Assembly (NCBI GenBank): GCA_963698275.1
Contig: CAVOQE010000001.1
Coordinates: forward strand, 1,488,001 to 1,552,000
Length of the DNA stretch: 64,000 nucleotides
Direction: 5' to 3'
Origin: Anderseniella sp963698275
Lineage (GTDB): Bacteria > Pseudomonadota > Alphaproteobacteria > Rhizobiales > Aestuariivirgaceae
Shown: piece by piece, positions 25,607 to 34,369 of the stretch
Numbering within the stretch: position 1 is the stretch's first letter
Layout: each line of letters opens with the position of its first letter
The notes under the pieces: generated by a model
Databases searched by the model: none
Seen by the model: only the letters and a program-made list of their open reading frames with translations
What the model was told of the DNA's origin: nothing
Program-made: the position numbers and the translations under genes

Positions 25607-25942
25607 TTACCCCAGAACCAGGTGCAACAAGGCCAGCGCGAAGACCGTTGCAAAGGTGGCAATCTGTGTCGAGCGCGACGCTGCGTAGAAGACGCCAACC
25701 CCAATCACTGCTGCGGCGAACCGGTGTTCCACTGCAATCGTGGCCAAAACACCCGATGGTGCGATGATCATGCGCATGACCAGGGCTGCAACCAGCGCCG
25801 TTGACACCGCCCTCACCCACAACAGCAAGTCGCTTTCCGGATCAATACGGGTAACCGCGACCACCGCCAGCGCCCGCCACATATAGGTGGCGATGAAACC
25901 AGCCGGGATCATTGCAGCCACGATCAGCGCGACCCCGGTCAT
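25607..25942 (-). CDS. azlD: AzlD-family branched-chain amino acid exporter small subunit
   Basis: A 111-residue hydrophobic protein with about four membrane segments. FIATYMWRALAVVAVTRIDP, LVMRMIIAPSGVLAT and AAAVIGVGVFYAASRST correspond to the AzlD family. It works with AzlC as a branched-chain amino acid efflux pair. Its start overlaps the end of azlC by 4 bp (ATGA), so the two are coupled. Confidence 0.88.
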   Translation of the reverse strand: MTGVALIVAAMIPAGFIATYMWRALAVVAVTRIDPESDLLLWVRAVSTALVAALVMRMIIAPSGVLATIAVEHRFAAAVIGVGVFYAASRSTQIATFATVFALALLHLVLG

Positions 25943-26700
25943 TTCAGCAATCCCTTGCGGCGCGGCCGGAGACAGATAAAGGCAAGCGTTCCCCCGCCGA
26001 CACCGGCAATCAGCAGGTCAAAGTCCGGGGCGTAACAGCGTGCAATCGGCAACAGGACACAGCCCAGTGCAATGGCAGCGTAGTCGAAGCGCCAGATGGC
26101 GCCGGAAAGTAAAGACAGCAGGAAGAAGGCCGGCGTGAAAAACACCATGGCCGCAGCCAGCGCCGGCGGCAGGCTGTCAGCAAGATAGTATCCTGCGGGC
26201 ACCACCAGCATCATGAAACCCATCAACGCTGTGCCCAGGCCAACCAGCCACGGCAACTGCCGTTGGGCCGATACCTCATGCAAGCTGGTCAGCGACAGAA
26301 CCCAGATGGTCACGGCAGTGAAGTGGCCGAGCAGGAATTCCGGCGCCCGTGACGCCTGCTTCAGCCGCACCTGTGCCAGTACACCTATGGTCATGGGCAG
26401 CAGGCGGACAGCGGTGAGCGACACTGCGGCGGCAATCAACGGCAGCGCAACGCCGGACTGCCACATGGTCACAAACAGCACCTGGCCGGGCAAGGCCCAT
26501 ATCAGGGGGATTGTCGCAACACCGGCAAGCAGCGGGAACCCGACATCGTGGATCAGGGCGCCGAAACCGATGAATGAACACGCCATGACCAGTCCTGGCA
26601 GGGAAAATGCGGCGCGGATGCCACCGAACATCCCGGTCCAGTCATAGGCAGTGATGTCTTGATCTCTTTTCGATTGCGCTGTCTGCCCCATGGCTTGCAT
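25939..26700 (-). CDS. azlC: AzlC-family branched-chain amino acid permease
   Basis: A membrane protein of about 253 residues. GIRAAFSLPGLVMACSFIGFGALIHDVGFPL is the AzlC opening, and LPMTIGVLAQVRLKQASRAP and FLLGHFTAVTIWVLS match the middle. It forms the large subunit of the AzlCD exporter. A GTG at 26712 gives four more residues; the ATG at 26700 or 26691 is more likely. It is the first gene of an azlC-azlD operon. Confidence 0.88.
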   Translation of the reverse strand: MQAMGQTAQSKRDQDITAYDWTGMFGGIRAAFSLPGLVMACSFIGFGALIHDVGFPLLAGVATIPLIWALPGQVLFVTMWQSGVALPLIAAAVSLTAVRLLPMTIGVLAQVRLKQASRAPEFLLGHFTAVTIWVLSLTSLHEVSAQRQLPWLVGLGTALMGFMMLVVPAGYYLADSLPPALAAAMVFFTPAFFLLSLLSGAIWRFDYAAIALGCVLLPIARCYAPDFDLLIAGVGGGTLAFICLRPRRKGLLK

Positions 26701-26825
26701 GTTTACCGGCACAAGCCGGCTTGCCGCAACCCGCGCAACCGCATGGTCCGCATGCGAAAACGCCGGACCTGATCAGGCCCGGCGCATATTTGTCCAGTTC
26801 TTGCGGGTGTCTGTCCGGTCGCGAG

Positions 26826-29279
26826 CTATTTTACCTTTTCAGTGCGCCCGGACGTGCCGCCATCACCCTTTTTCTTTTTCGGGGCAGCCTTGGATGCAGG
26901 CGACGGTGTCCGCGGCTTTTTCGCAGCCGGCTTCTTGTTGCGCGGCAGGGATTTGCGCTCAACCGGTTTCGGCAAGGCCTTTTCCTGGTCACGCGACAGG
27001 AACTCGAACTTGAGTTCGTCAAGTCCCTGGTCATCCTTGCCAAGCAGCACGCTTACCGTGCCGCCCTTGACCAGCTTGCCAAACAGGACTTCATCAGCCA
27101 AGGGCTGCTTGATGTACTTCTGAATGACACGCGACAGTGGCCGTGCCCCCATCTGCTCGTCATAGCCTTCGCGGGCAAGCCAGTCGGCAGCGTCGTCCGA
27201 CAGTTCAATATTGATCTGGCGTTCATCCAGTTGCGCTTCCAGTTGCAGGACAAATTTCTGCACCACCATGCGCACCACTTCCGGCGGCAAATGTCCAAAT
27301 CCGATAATCGAATCAAGACGGTTGCGGAATTCCGGCGTGAACATCTTGGTGATGGCTTCGCTGTCGTCGCCTTCGCGCTTGGACCGGGTAAAGCCAAACG
27401 CGGATTTCGCAAGATCGGCGGCACCTGCATTGGTGGTCATGATCAAAATCACATTACGGAAATCGATCGACTTGCCGTTGTGATCAGTCAGCTTGCCGTG
27501 ATCCATGACCTGCAGCAAAATATTGAACAGGTCCGGGTGAGCCTTTTCGATCTCGTCCAGCAACAGCACGCTGTACGGGTTCTGATCGATACCGTCGGTC
27601 AGCAGGCCGCCCTGATCGAAACCAACATAACCTGGAGGGGCACCAATCAGGCGGGAGACAGAATGCCGCTCCATGTACTCGGACATGTCAAAGCGCAGCA
27701 ACTCAACACCCAGAACGGCTGCCAGTTGCTTGGCCACTTCGGTTTTGCCGACCCCTGTCGGGCCGGAGAACAGATAACACCCTATCGGCTTTTCAGGCTC
27801 ACGCAGCCCTGCCCGCGACAGCTTGATCGCAGATGACAGCGCACTGATGGCGTCATCCTGTCCGAACACGACACGCTTGAGTTCCGTGTCCAGATCCTTG
27901 AGCAGTTCCTGGTCATTCTTGGATACCGATTTCGGCGGGATGCGGGCCATGGTCGCAACAACGTCCTCGATGTCTTTGACATCAATGGTTTTCTTGCGCT
28001 TGCTTTCAGCGACCAACATCTGTGACGCGCCGCTTTCATCGATCACGTCAATGGCCTTGTCCGGCAATTTGCGGTCGTTAATGTAGCGGCTGGACAATTC
28101 CACGGCCGACTTGATGGCGTCGTTGGTATAGCGAACCTTGTGGAACTCTTCGAAATAGGGTTTCAGGCCGGTGAGTATCTTGATTGCATCGGGAACAGAG
28201 GGTTCCTTGACATCAATTTTCTGGAACCGGCGCACCAGCGCCCTGTCCTTCTCGAAATGCTGGCGATACTCCTTGTAGGTGGTCGACCCCATGCACCGCA
28301 GAGACCCCGCCGACAAAGCCGGTTTGAGCAGGTTGGAGGCATCCATTGCCCCGCCGGAGGTGGCACCTGCTCCAATCACGGTATGGATTTCGTCGATGAA
28401 CATGATGGCACCATCATATTCCTCGATTTCCTTTATCACCGCCTTGAGGCGCTCTTCAAAATCTCCGCGATAGCGGGTGCCGGCCAGCAGCACGCCCATG
28501 TCCAGCTGGAAGATGGTGCAGTCCTTGAGAACCTCCGGTACTTCACCCTTGACGATCTTGCGGGCAAGGCCTTCGGCAATAGCGGTTTTACCGACACCGG
28601 GATCCCCGACGAACAACGGGTTGTTCTTGGATCTGCGGCACAATACCTGGATGGTCCGGTTGACTTCAAACTCGCGGCCGATCAACGGATCGATCTTGCC
28701 GTCGGTGGCTTTCTGGTTGAGATTGATGCAGAAATTGTCCAGCGCATCGCCGGACTTTTCACCATCAATCACGTCTTCGCCGTCGTCGCCGTCTTCATCC
28801 GAAGGAGAGCCCTGCACTGAACGGCTTTCCGACAGTCCGGGCTTCTTGGCGATGCCATGGGAAATGAAGTTGACCGCATCGTACCTGGTCATGTCCTGTT
28901 CCTGCAGGAAGTAGGCAGCATGGCTTTCGCGTTCGGCAAATATGGCAACGAGCACATTGGCGCCGGTTACCTCTTCACGGCCCGATGACTGCACATGAAT
29001 GACGGCACGCTGGATCACGCGCTGGAATCCGGCGGTCGGCTTGGCGTCATCGCCTGTTGCCATCACCAGGCTTGCCAGGTCGTTGTCGACATAATTTTCC
29101 AGGCTGCGGCGCAACTGGTCCACGTCAACGCTGCATGCGCGCATGACCGATGCTGCATCCTTGTCATCGACCAAGGCGAGTAACAAGTGCTCCAGCGTTG
29201 CATATTCGTGGCTGCGGTCACTGGCCAATGCCAGCGCCCTGTGCAGCGCCTGTTCCAGACTACGAGAAAATGTGGGCAC
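26826..29279 (-). CDS. clpA: ATP-dependent Clp protease ATP-binding subunit ClpA
   Basis: An 817-residue unfoldase with an N-terminal double Clp repeat (about 1-145), an acidic linker, and two AAA+ domains: Walker A GDPGVGKTAIAEG with Walker B IMFIDEIHTVIGAG, then GPTGVGKTEVAKQ with VLLLDEIEKAH. The ClpP-binding I-G-F loop is in DSIIGFGHLP. The last 60 residues are an unusual Lys/Pro/Ser-rich tail (RNKKPAAKKPRTPSP and further), longer than in E. coli ClpA (758 residues). It feeds substrates to ClpP and takes N-degron substrates from ClpS, encoded 9 bp upstream. Confidence 0.97.
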   Translation of the reverse strand: MPTFSRSLEQALHRALALASDRSHEYATLEHLLLALVDDKDAASVMRACSVDVDQLRRSLENYVDNDLASLVMATGDDAKPTAGFQRVIQRAVIHVQSSGREEVTGANVLVAIFAERESHAAYFLQEQDMTRYDAVNFISHGIAKKPGLSESRSVQGSPSDEDGDDGEDVIDGEKSGDALDNFCINLNQKATDGKIDPLIGREFEVNRTIQVLCRRSKNNPLFVGDPGVGKTAIAEGLARKIVKGEVPEVLKDCTIFQLDMGVLLAGTRYRGDFEERLKAVIKEIEEYDGAIMFIDEIHTVIGAGATSGGAMDASNLLKPALSAGSLRCMGSTTYKEYRQHFEKDRALVRRFQKIDVKEPSVPDAIKILTGLKPYFEEFHKVRYTNDAIKSAVELSSRYINDRKLPDKAIDVIDESGASQMLVAESKRKKTIDVKDIEDVVATMARIPPKSVSKNDQELLKDLDTELKRVVFGQDDAISALSSAIKLSRAGLREPEKPIGCYLFSGPTGVGKTEVAKQLAAVLGVELLRFDMSEYMERHSVSRLIGAPPGYVGFDQGGLLTDGIDQNPYSVLLLDEIEKAHPDLFNILLQVMDHGKLTDHNGKSIDFRNVILIMTTNAGAADLAKSAFGFTRSKREGDDSEAITKMFTPEFRNRLDSIIGFGHLPPEVVRMVVQKFVLQLEAQLDERQINIELSDDAADWLAREGYDEQMGARPLSRVIQKYIKQPLADEVLFGKLVKGGTVSVLLGKDDQGLDELKFEFLSRDQEKALPKPVERKSLPRNKKPAAKKPRTPSPASKAAPKKKKGDGGTSGRTEKVK

Positions 29280-29288
29280 GAGAGGCTC

Positions 29289-29639
29289 CTATTCCTTTTC
29301 CATGGTGCATTGCAGCGGATGCGAGTGCTGTCTGGCAAAATCCATGACTTGTGTAACTTTTGTTTCCGCAATTTCGTAGGTGTAGACCCCACATACTCCC
29401 ACGCCCTTTTGATGCACATGCAACATTACGACGGTAGCCTCTTCGCGGTTTTTACCGAAGAACCGCTCCAGCACATGCACCACGAACTCCATCGGCGTAT
29501 AATCATCGTTCAAAAGAAGCACCTTGTACATGCTGGGCTTCTTGGTCTTGACCTGCTCGCGCGTGATGACACCGGTCTGGCCTTCGCCACCGCCGTCCTC
29601 ACCATCCTTGTTGTCTTTGTCAGACAGATAAATAGACAT
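29289..29639 (-). CDS. clpS: ClpS adaptor of ClpAP
   Basis: A 116-residue adaptor. The core PSMYKVLLLNDDYTPMEFVV, LERFFGKNREEATVVMLHVH and GVGVCGVYTYEIAETKV shows the N-end-rule pocket residues (N-D-D, H-x-x-G). The acidic N-terminal extension (DKDNKDGEDGGGEG) is the ClpA-inhibiting segment. The ATG at 29639 is chosen over a GTG at 29654. It lies just upstream of clpA in the same direction. Confidence 0.96.
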   Translation of the reverse strand: MSIYLSDKDNKDGEDGGGEGQTGVITREQVKTKKPSMYKVLLLNDDYTPMEFVVHVLERFFGKNREEATVVMLHVHQKGVGVCGVYTYEIAETKVTQVMDFARQHSHPLQCTMEKE

Positions 29640-29805
29640 TGAAAAACCATACACGATTAAACAGGACGTTCATCTGAGGTGAACTGTCACGACCATCGGA
29701 CAAAGCAATCATCCACGTCCTAACATATAGGCGTCAATGGGTGAGATACGAGGGTTCGCCGGAAACTTTCCTGTGTAGAGAAATAATGTAGCCAAAATCA
29801 GACAC

Positions 29806-29840
29806 AAAAAACCGCCTGACACAGCGTGTCAGACGGTTTT
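29806..29840 (-). terminator. Terminator after the phasin gene
   Basis: On the minus strand AAAACCG-CTGACAC pairs with GTGTCAG-CGGTTTT around a 3-nt loop, with one mismatch, followed by a T run. This ends the phasin message 50 bp after its stop. Confidence 0.85.
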
Positions 29841-29890
29841 CAGAAGCAAATCAATTTGGGAGAATGCTCCCCCCGGATCTAAAGTGCGAC

Positions 29891-30235
29891 TTACTTGGTT
29901 GCCTTTGGAGCGAACTTTTCGATTTCCGCTTCGAGCGGCTTGTAGGCATCCTTGGCAGCATCCATGTAGAACTGGTTCATCTTGGTGGCCTGCGCCATGA
30001 AGCCTTCATAAGCCTTGGTGACGTGTGCCTGCTGCAGTTCAACAGCCTTTTCGACAGACTTGGACGCAACAACCTTTTCGGTCAGTGCAACAGTGTCTTC
30101 GAAAGACTTCTTGGTGTATTCAGCAGCTTCGGTGGCCAGCGTCTGGAAGCCCTTGTTGAAGGCGTTCGCGCTTGCGACGTATGCTTCAAAATTCTGTTTG
30201 CCTGCGGCCTGCATTTCTTCGATTGATTTGAACAT
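29891..30235 (-). CDS. Phasin family protein (polyhydroxyalkanoate granule coat)
   Basis: A 114-residue all-helical amphipathic protein starting MFKSIEEMQAAGKQNFEAYV, with ASANAFNKGFQTLATEAAEY and the heptad-like KKSFEDTVALTEKVV, typical of phasin_2 proteins. It ends with Lys-rich ...FAPKATK. Phasins coat PHA granules and control their number and size. The PHA synthase is not in the window. The gene stands alone, with a strong promoter overlapped by two TGCACTGCACCAT repeats, so PhaR control is likely. Confidence 0.9.
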   Translation of the reverse strand: MFKSIEEMQAAGKQNFEAYVASANAFNKGFQTLATEAAEYTKKSFEDTVALTEKVVASKSVEKAVELQQAHVTKAYEGFMAQATKMNQFYMDAAKDAYKPLEAEIEKFAPKATK

Positions 30236-30281
30236 GATAAAATCCTTGGTTTGTATGACCCCGAAGTCTTCGGATAACAGT

Positions 30282-30310
30282 GATATATGCACTGCACCAT
30301 TTATTGTCAA
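30282..30310 (-). promoter_or_regulatory. Phasin promoter
   Basis: Read on the minus strand: TTGACA (30310-30305), a 17-bp spacer and TATATC (30287-30282), very near the sigma-70 consensus. The start of transcription should be near 30275, leaving a leader of about 40 nt that contains a small CCGAA...TTCGG hairpin. Confidence 0.72.
30288..30300 (-). promoter_or_regulatory. PhaR-like operator, promoter-proximal copy
   Basis: TGCACTGCACCAT fills the spacer between -35 and -10 of the phasin promoter, so binding would block RNA polymerase. TGC-rich repeats of this kind are bound by PhaR in Paracoccus and Rhodobacter. Confidence 0.65.
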
Positions 30311-30319
30311 GTTTTTTTG

Positions 30320-30332
30320 TGCACTGCACCAT
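30320..30332 (-). promoter_or_regulatory. PhaR-like operator, upstream copy
   Basis: An exact second copy of TGCACTGCACCAT, upstream of the -35. The copies are 32 bp apart (about three helical turns), as expected for cooperative binding on one face of the DNA. Confidence 0.65.
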
Positions 30333-30679
30333 AAAAAATGTTGGCCAAAGAGACCCATTGCCCGATGGCTGCCCTGTTTACCGGTTAGTAACGGTCATCC
30401 TTCATGATTTGTTTTCGATGAAACGGGGATCATTGGGCCATTCTGGCGACAACCTGCCTGATGACCCGAAAAATGCGGGCGCGTAATTGTCCGGACTGTT
30501 AGTGAGTGGCAGGTTTTTGTTTGCCGGAAAATTGACCGGTATCAAGAGTCCTTTATCCCAACAGGCCTACAGCGCACCTGCGACCGACCACTTTGTTGAT
30601 TCGGGGTAGAATCAGTTAAGTGTCTCAATCACGCGGTTCACGGCAGGTGGATCGTGAAACTCGATGGATAGTGGGTATC
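30333..30679. other. Intergenic region between the phasin and DacF genes
   Basis: About 350 bp upstream of two divergent genes. It includes an alternative GTG start for the carboxypeptidase at 30620. I see no further gene or clear regulatory site. Confidence 0.5.
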
Positions 30680-32317
30680 ATGGGTATTTCATCAGCCGGT
30701 AAATTCAGATCTCACTCAGGCTATGACAGGCGTCTGGCCATTGCGATGGTGTTTATCCTGTCTCTGTTCCTGATTGCGAGTGCAAATCGGCCCGCATTGG
30801 CGAGGCCGGCCTTCAGTGCAATCACGGTGGATGCTTCAACCGGCAAGATCATCTACTCCAACAACATCGATGCAAAACGCTTTCCGGCTTCACTGACCAA
30901 GGTCATGACGCTGTACCTGATGTTTCAGGAAATCGACGCCGGCCGCATGTCGTTTTCCACGCCCATGAAGGTATCAAAGCTTGCCGCAGCGCAGCAACCG
31001 TCAAAGCTTGGATTGAAAGTTGGCTCAACCATCACGGCGCGTGATGCGATGTTTGCGCTGATTACCAAGTCGGCCAACGACGCGGCCATGGTGGTTGCCG
31101 AACACATCGGCGGTTCTCAACAGGGATTTGCCGAGCGCATGACCCGCCAGGCTCACGCCATGGGCATGACGCGGACCAAATTCACCAATCCGAATGGTCT
31201 GCCCGACCAGCGTCAGGTCACGACCGCAAGAGACATGGCGACACTTGGCCTGCGGATCCAGCGCGACTTTCCGAAATACTACAAACATTTTGCGACACGC
31301 TCGTTCAAGTATGGCAAGCGCAATTACCGCAATCACAATCGACTGCTCGGCAAGCTCAAAGGGGTGGACGGCATCAAGACAGGTTATACCCGCGCTTCCG
31401 GGTTCAACCTGTTGTCTTCACGAACCCTTGGCACTCGCAGCCTTGTTGCAGTTGTCATCGGCGGCCGCAGCGGGCGCTCGCGCAATGCGTTCATGACAAA
31501 AATTCTGAAACGGGACCTGCGAAAGGCATCCCGCGGCAGCACGAAAATAGCCATGGTTGCCGGCAACCCGCCGGGCTACAGCGCATCTGCGGCTGCACGC
31601 GCCTCGAAAATCAACAAGGCAAAATCCGAAACCCCGTCCGATACGGATTCCAGGTTTGTGCCCATACCGCGCGAAAAACCCGGTCTGAAACAAACCGATG
31701 CCGCACAACTCGCCAAACTGGCTTCCGCCTATGAGCACACCGTGCCGGTGGCTGACCCTGTCGGCGCACTGGTAGCCCGAAACCCGCAACCGACAACTAC
31801 CCGGCAAGCCGATACCAGCCTGCCTGCAAACGGGGTTACATTCACATCCGTAGTTGTTCCATCGACCGAGACCAAGGGCGATAGCCTGGTTGTTGCCGAC
31901 GCAGTCGGTCGACTGGCTGCATCGGCAGCACAAGGAAAAGATCAATCCCGGATTTTACCGTCCGCACAGCAGGCGTCCGTTCAAACCAGTTCTGTGTCCG
32001 GGGCCCTGGCCGCCACGGCATCTGCTGAAGATCGGACAGGAGAAAAACAAACAAGTTCAACGCATCAAGCCTCGTGGAACATCCAGATCGGCGCGTTCCC
32101 AACCCGTGAAGGCGCCCGCAACAGGCTCGCCGCTGCCAAGACAAGCCAGGTCGCGGAGTTGAAGACCGCAACTGCGTTCCTCATGCCGGTGGCCAAGAAC
32201 GGCAATACGCTTTATCGCGCCCGCTTTTCGGGCCTGAACAAGAAACAGGCCACGCGGGCCTGCCGCCAGCTCAAACAGGCCGGTGTCGGTTGTTTCCCCC
32301 TGGCACCTGCGAGTTAG
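30680..32317 (+). CDS. D-alanyl-D-alanine carboxypeptidase with C-terminal SPOR domain
   Basis: A protein of about 545 residues. An N-terminal signal anchor (LAIAMVFILSLFLIASANRPALA) leads to a class A carboxypeptidase domain with S-x-x-K in FPASLTKVMTLY, S-x-N in TKSANDAAMVV and K-T-G in GIKTGYTRASGFNLL. A Ser/Ala/Thr-rich linker of about 200 residues follows, then SPOR (WNIQIGAFPTREGARNRLAA ... ACRQLKQAGVGCF), which binds denuded glycan strands at the septum. It trims the terminal D-Ala of peptidoglycan stem peptides. ATG at 30680 is preferred to GTG at 30620. Confidence 0.92.
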   Translation: MGISSAGKFRSHSGYDRRLAIAMVFILSLFLIASANRPALARPAFSAITVDASTGKIIYSNNIDAKRFPASLTKVMTLYLMFQEIDAGRMSFSTPMKVSKLAAAQQPSKLGLKVGSTITARDAMFALITKSANDAAMVVAEHIGGSQQGFAERMTRQAHAMGMTRTKFTNPNGLPDQRQVTTARDMATLGLRIQRDFPKYYKHFATRSFKYGKRNYRNHNRLLGKLKGVDGIKTGYTRASGFNLLSSRTLGTRSLVAVVIGGRSGRSRNAFMTKILKRDLRKASRGSTKIAMVAGNPPGYSASAAARASKINKAKSETPSDTDSRFVPIPREKPGLKQTDAAQLAKLASAYEHTVPVADPVGALVARNPQPTTTRQADTSLPANGVTFTSVVVPSTETKGDSLVVADAVGRLAASAAQGKDQSRILPSAQQASVQTSSVSGALAATASAEDRTGEKQTSSTHQASWNIQIGAFPTREGARNRLAAAKTSQVAELKTATAFLMPVAKNGNTLYRARFSGLNKKQATRACRQLKQAGVGCFPLAPAS

Positions 32318-32330
32318 AGCGAGATGACAT

Positions 32331-32367
32331 AAAACCCCGTCCGGCAAAAATGTCCGGGCGGGTTTTT
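32331..32367. terminator. Bidirectional terminator
   Basis: AAAACCCCG-CCGG pairs with CCGG-CGGGTTTTT around a 9-nt loop, flanked by an A run on the left and T run on the right, so it can serve both the carboxypeptidase (plus) and the DnaJ gene (minus), which converge here. Confidence 0.82.
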
Positions 32368-33059
32368 CAGTGTTGCTGGGGCTTGCTGTCGGTCAGCACA
32401 TCATTGGCTTCGTTTATACGAGCCGCCAGATAGGCCGATCCTCCACTATCGGGATGATGCTTTTTCATCATCTTGCGATACGCGGTGCGGATGTCCTTTT
32501 CGGTCGCCCCTTCCTTGAGGCCGAGTATGTCCAGCGCATCTTCCCTGCTCATTGACCCCGTGGCCTGACTGCCGCCTGCCGATCCCGCCTGTTCGCGCCA
32601 CTGCGGATGGACACGGTCCAGATAGGCCATAAGAAGAGCTTCGCTCTGATCTCCTGCCGACACGCACTCGCCCAGCAGTTGCAGCAGGTCTGCAAGGTTG
32701 AGGTCTGACAACTGCCGCCCGGTATAGTTCCCGGACAATATGGTTGCGTCCATGGAGCCGTCATCATGGTTCAGCCACATGTCCAGAATGGATGTGCGAA
32801 CACTGGACTTCTGGCCCGGCGATTTGTTGGTGCGATTGAAACCCCGCTGGGCTCCGAGGAGAAACAGGCCGAACAGGAATAAAGGTATGGCTATCGGCAA
32901 CAGGCCGCGAAGGGCAAAAAATGCCGCCATGGCAAAGACTGTACCGGACGCTGTTCCGCGTCCTGCACGCGCAATTGTGGCCGGATTTGCATTGAGCAGA
33001 CGCGGCAGCAGCAAGACAGCAGCGACGAATATGGCGATGACGGCAATGGCGTACGGCAT
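32367..33059 (-). CDS. Membrane-anchored DnaJ-domain protein
   Basis: A 230-residue protein. Two hydrophobic segments lie at the N-terminus (about residues 3-20 and 43-68). A middle part has TILSGNYTGRQLSDLNLADL, a conserved block of small alphaproteobacterial J-proteins, and the C-terminal J-domain reads DALDILGLKEGATEKDIRTA with KKHHPDSGGS; the H-P-D is intact. This Tim14/DjlC-like arrangement suggests it recruits DnaK at the membrane. It overlaps the VWA gene by one base. Confidence 0.88.
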   Translation of the reverse strand: MPYAIAVIAIFVAAVLLLPRLLNANPATIARAGRGTASGTVFAMAAFFALRGLLPIAIPLFLFGLFLLGAQRGFNRTNKSPGQKSSVRTSILDMWLNHDDGSMDATILSGNYTGRQLSDLNLADLLQLLGECVSAGDQSEALLMAYLDRVHPQWREQAGSAGGSQATGSMSREDALDILGLKEGATEKDIRTAYRKMMKKHHPDSGGSAYLAARINEANDVLTDSKPQQH

Positions 33060-33805
33060 CAGTTCAGCTGCTCCAGCAATCCGCGCGGTCCTTTTCCCCT
33101 GGTGCCGGAGAAATCCTCCAGCGCCGCGCGCCCGCCTGCAGCATACACGGCAACTGCCGACAGTAACTCGCGCAGGTGATCGGCCGAGCCTGAGTCAAAC
33201 CGACTGTAGGCACCGCCGGTCAGACGGGCAATTTCCCTGAAGGCGTTCCGGGCGATCGGGTCATCGCCTTCCTGGAACATGAACATACGCACGCCGAGCA
33301 AGCCGATTTCACCGGCCTGCTGGCATAGCTGGTCGATATTCTCCTCCATGCAGTCGCCCACATAGACGACCGCATTGACCTTGCCTGCCTGGGCTTCCCT
33401 GCGAACGTGCTTCAACACCTTTTCGATCTGGGTGTTGCCGCCACGACAGTCTACCGTTGTCATCAACCGGGCCAGGCCCTCAGCATCTGACACCCACTTC
33501 GATGCCCTGCACTCGCCAAAGCCACGGAAATAGATCAACTGGACATCAAGCCCGCCAATCCGACCGGCCTCACGGAACATTTCTGCCTGGGTTTGCAAGG
33601 CAGCGTCCCAACTGGGCTTACGGCTCATGGTTGCGTCCATGGCAAACACCAATTTACCGTTGCCGTCCCTTGTCGGCACCGGGGTTGCCTTCAATTGTGC
33701 AAGAAACCCGTCTACGTCATTGTTCACGGCAGGGGCCTGCCCCGATTGGTGCTCAACAATCGGTTTTGTGCCTGATTTGCTGCGATCGTTCGTGGTCAAG
33801 TGCAA
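33059..33805 (-). CDS. VWA-domain protein
   Basis: A 248-residue soluble protein. The MIDAS motif is close to D-x-S-x-S: KLVFAMDATMSRKPSWDAAL gives D-A-T-M-S, with later Thr in CRGGNTQIEKVLKHV and Asp in AVVYVGDCMEENID. No signal or membrane segment. VWA domains mediate metal-dependent protein contacts. It is translationally coupled to the DnaJ protein, so both may act together in complex assembly (inference). It has no ATG: TTG at 33805 or at 33799 follows a GGGGGAA site. Confidence 0.82.
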   Translation of the reverse strand: MHLTTNDRSKSGTKPIVEHQSGQAPAVNNDVDGFLAQLKATPVPTRDGNGKLVFAMDATMSRKPSWDAALQTQAEMFREAGRIGGLDVQLIYFRGFGECRASKWVSDAEGLARLMTTVDCRGGNTQIEKVLKHVRREAQAGKVNAVVYVGDCMEENIDQLCQQAGEIGLLGVRMFMFQEGDDPIARNAFREIARLTGGAYSRFDSGSADHLRELLSAVAVYAAGGRAALEDFSGTRGKGPRGLLEQLN

Positions 33806-33885
33806 TTCCCCCGAAAAACGTTGTTTTCAAAGAGATAGGTATTCTCGCGCCAAATACAAATAATGCTGTGATGTCATGCCACGGG

Positions 33886-34293
33886 TTACGCGGTCGGTGG
33901 CACCAGATATTCCTCATCCGTGACATGTTCCAGCCAGTTCGCGTGAGTGCCGTCAAGTGCCTCCTGGAACGCAATATGCACCATGCCGTTTTCCGGCGTT
34001 GCACCATGCCAGTGCTTTTCATTGGGCGATATCCACATGACATCGCCCGGTTTAAGCGCGGTGACCGCACCGCCTTCGGTCTGAAACAACCCGGAACCCG
34101 ACAATACCACCAGTGTCTGGCCCAGCGGATGGGTATGCCATGCTGTACGGGCGCCGGGTTCAAAAGTAACCCGCAGGGCGCGAATACGGGCGGGTTCGGG
34201 CGCCTCTACAATGGGATCCTGCCAGACGGTTCCGGTGAAATAGCTGGCTGGTGCCTGCTTGGTTGGTCTGGAGCCTGCCTTGTAATGCTGCAT
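33886..34293 (-). CDS. Cupin-domain protein related to manganese-dependent hydroxynitrile lyases
   Basis: A 135-residue single cupin. RVTFEPGARTAWHTHPLGQT contains the metal ligands H-x-H and Gln, and ISPNEKHWHGATPENGMVHI the last His. The N-terminal PASYFTGTVWQDPI and C-terminal DWxEHVTDEEY-like end (NWLEHVTDEEYLVPP) resemble the cupin (R)-selective hydroxynitrile lyases of acidobacteria, but many family members have unknown roles. The metal-binding residues are complete. A longer frame to 34584 has no support. It is divergent from the serine hydrolase. Confidence 0.85.
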   Translation of the reverse strand: MQHYKAGSRPTKQAPASYFTGTVWQDPIVEAPEPARIRALRVTFEPGARTAWHTHPLGQTLVVLSGSGLFQTEGGAVTALKPGDVMWISPNEKHWHGATPENGMVHIAFQEALDGTHANWLEHVTDEEYLVPPTA

Positions 34294-34369
34294 TTGCTTG
34301 TATCCCTTGTTCCGCTCTGGTTGTGTTGTGTAGCCAGAGTAGAGCAACGAGGAGTTTGAATACCAGACC

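Noticed and set aside
26721..27836. A 371-codon plus-strand frame
   Set aside because: Antisense to clpA; no recognisable family.
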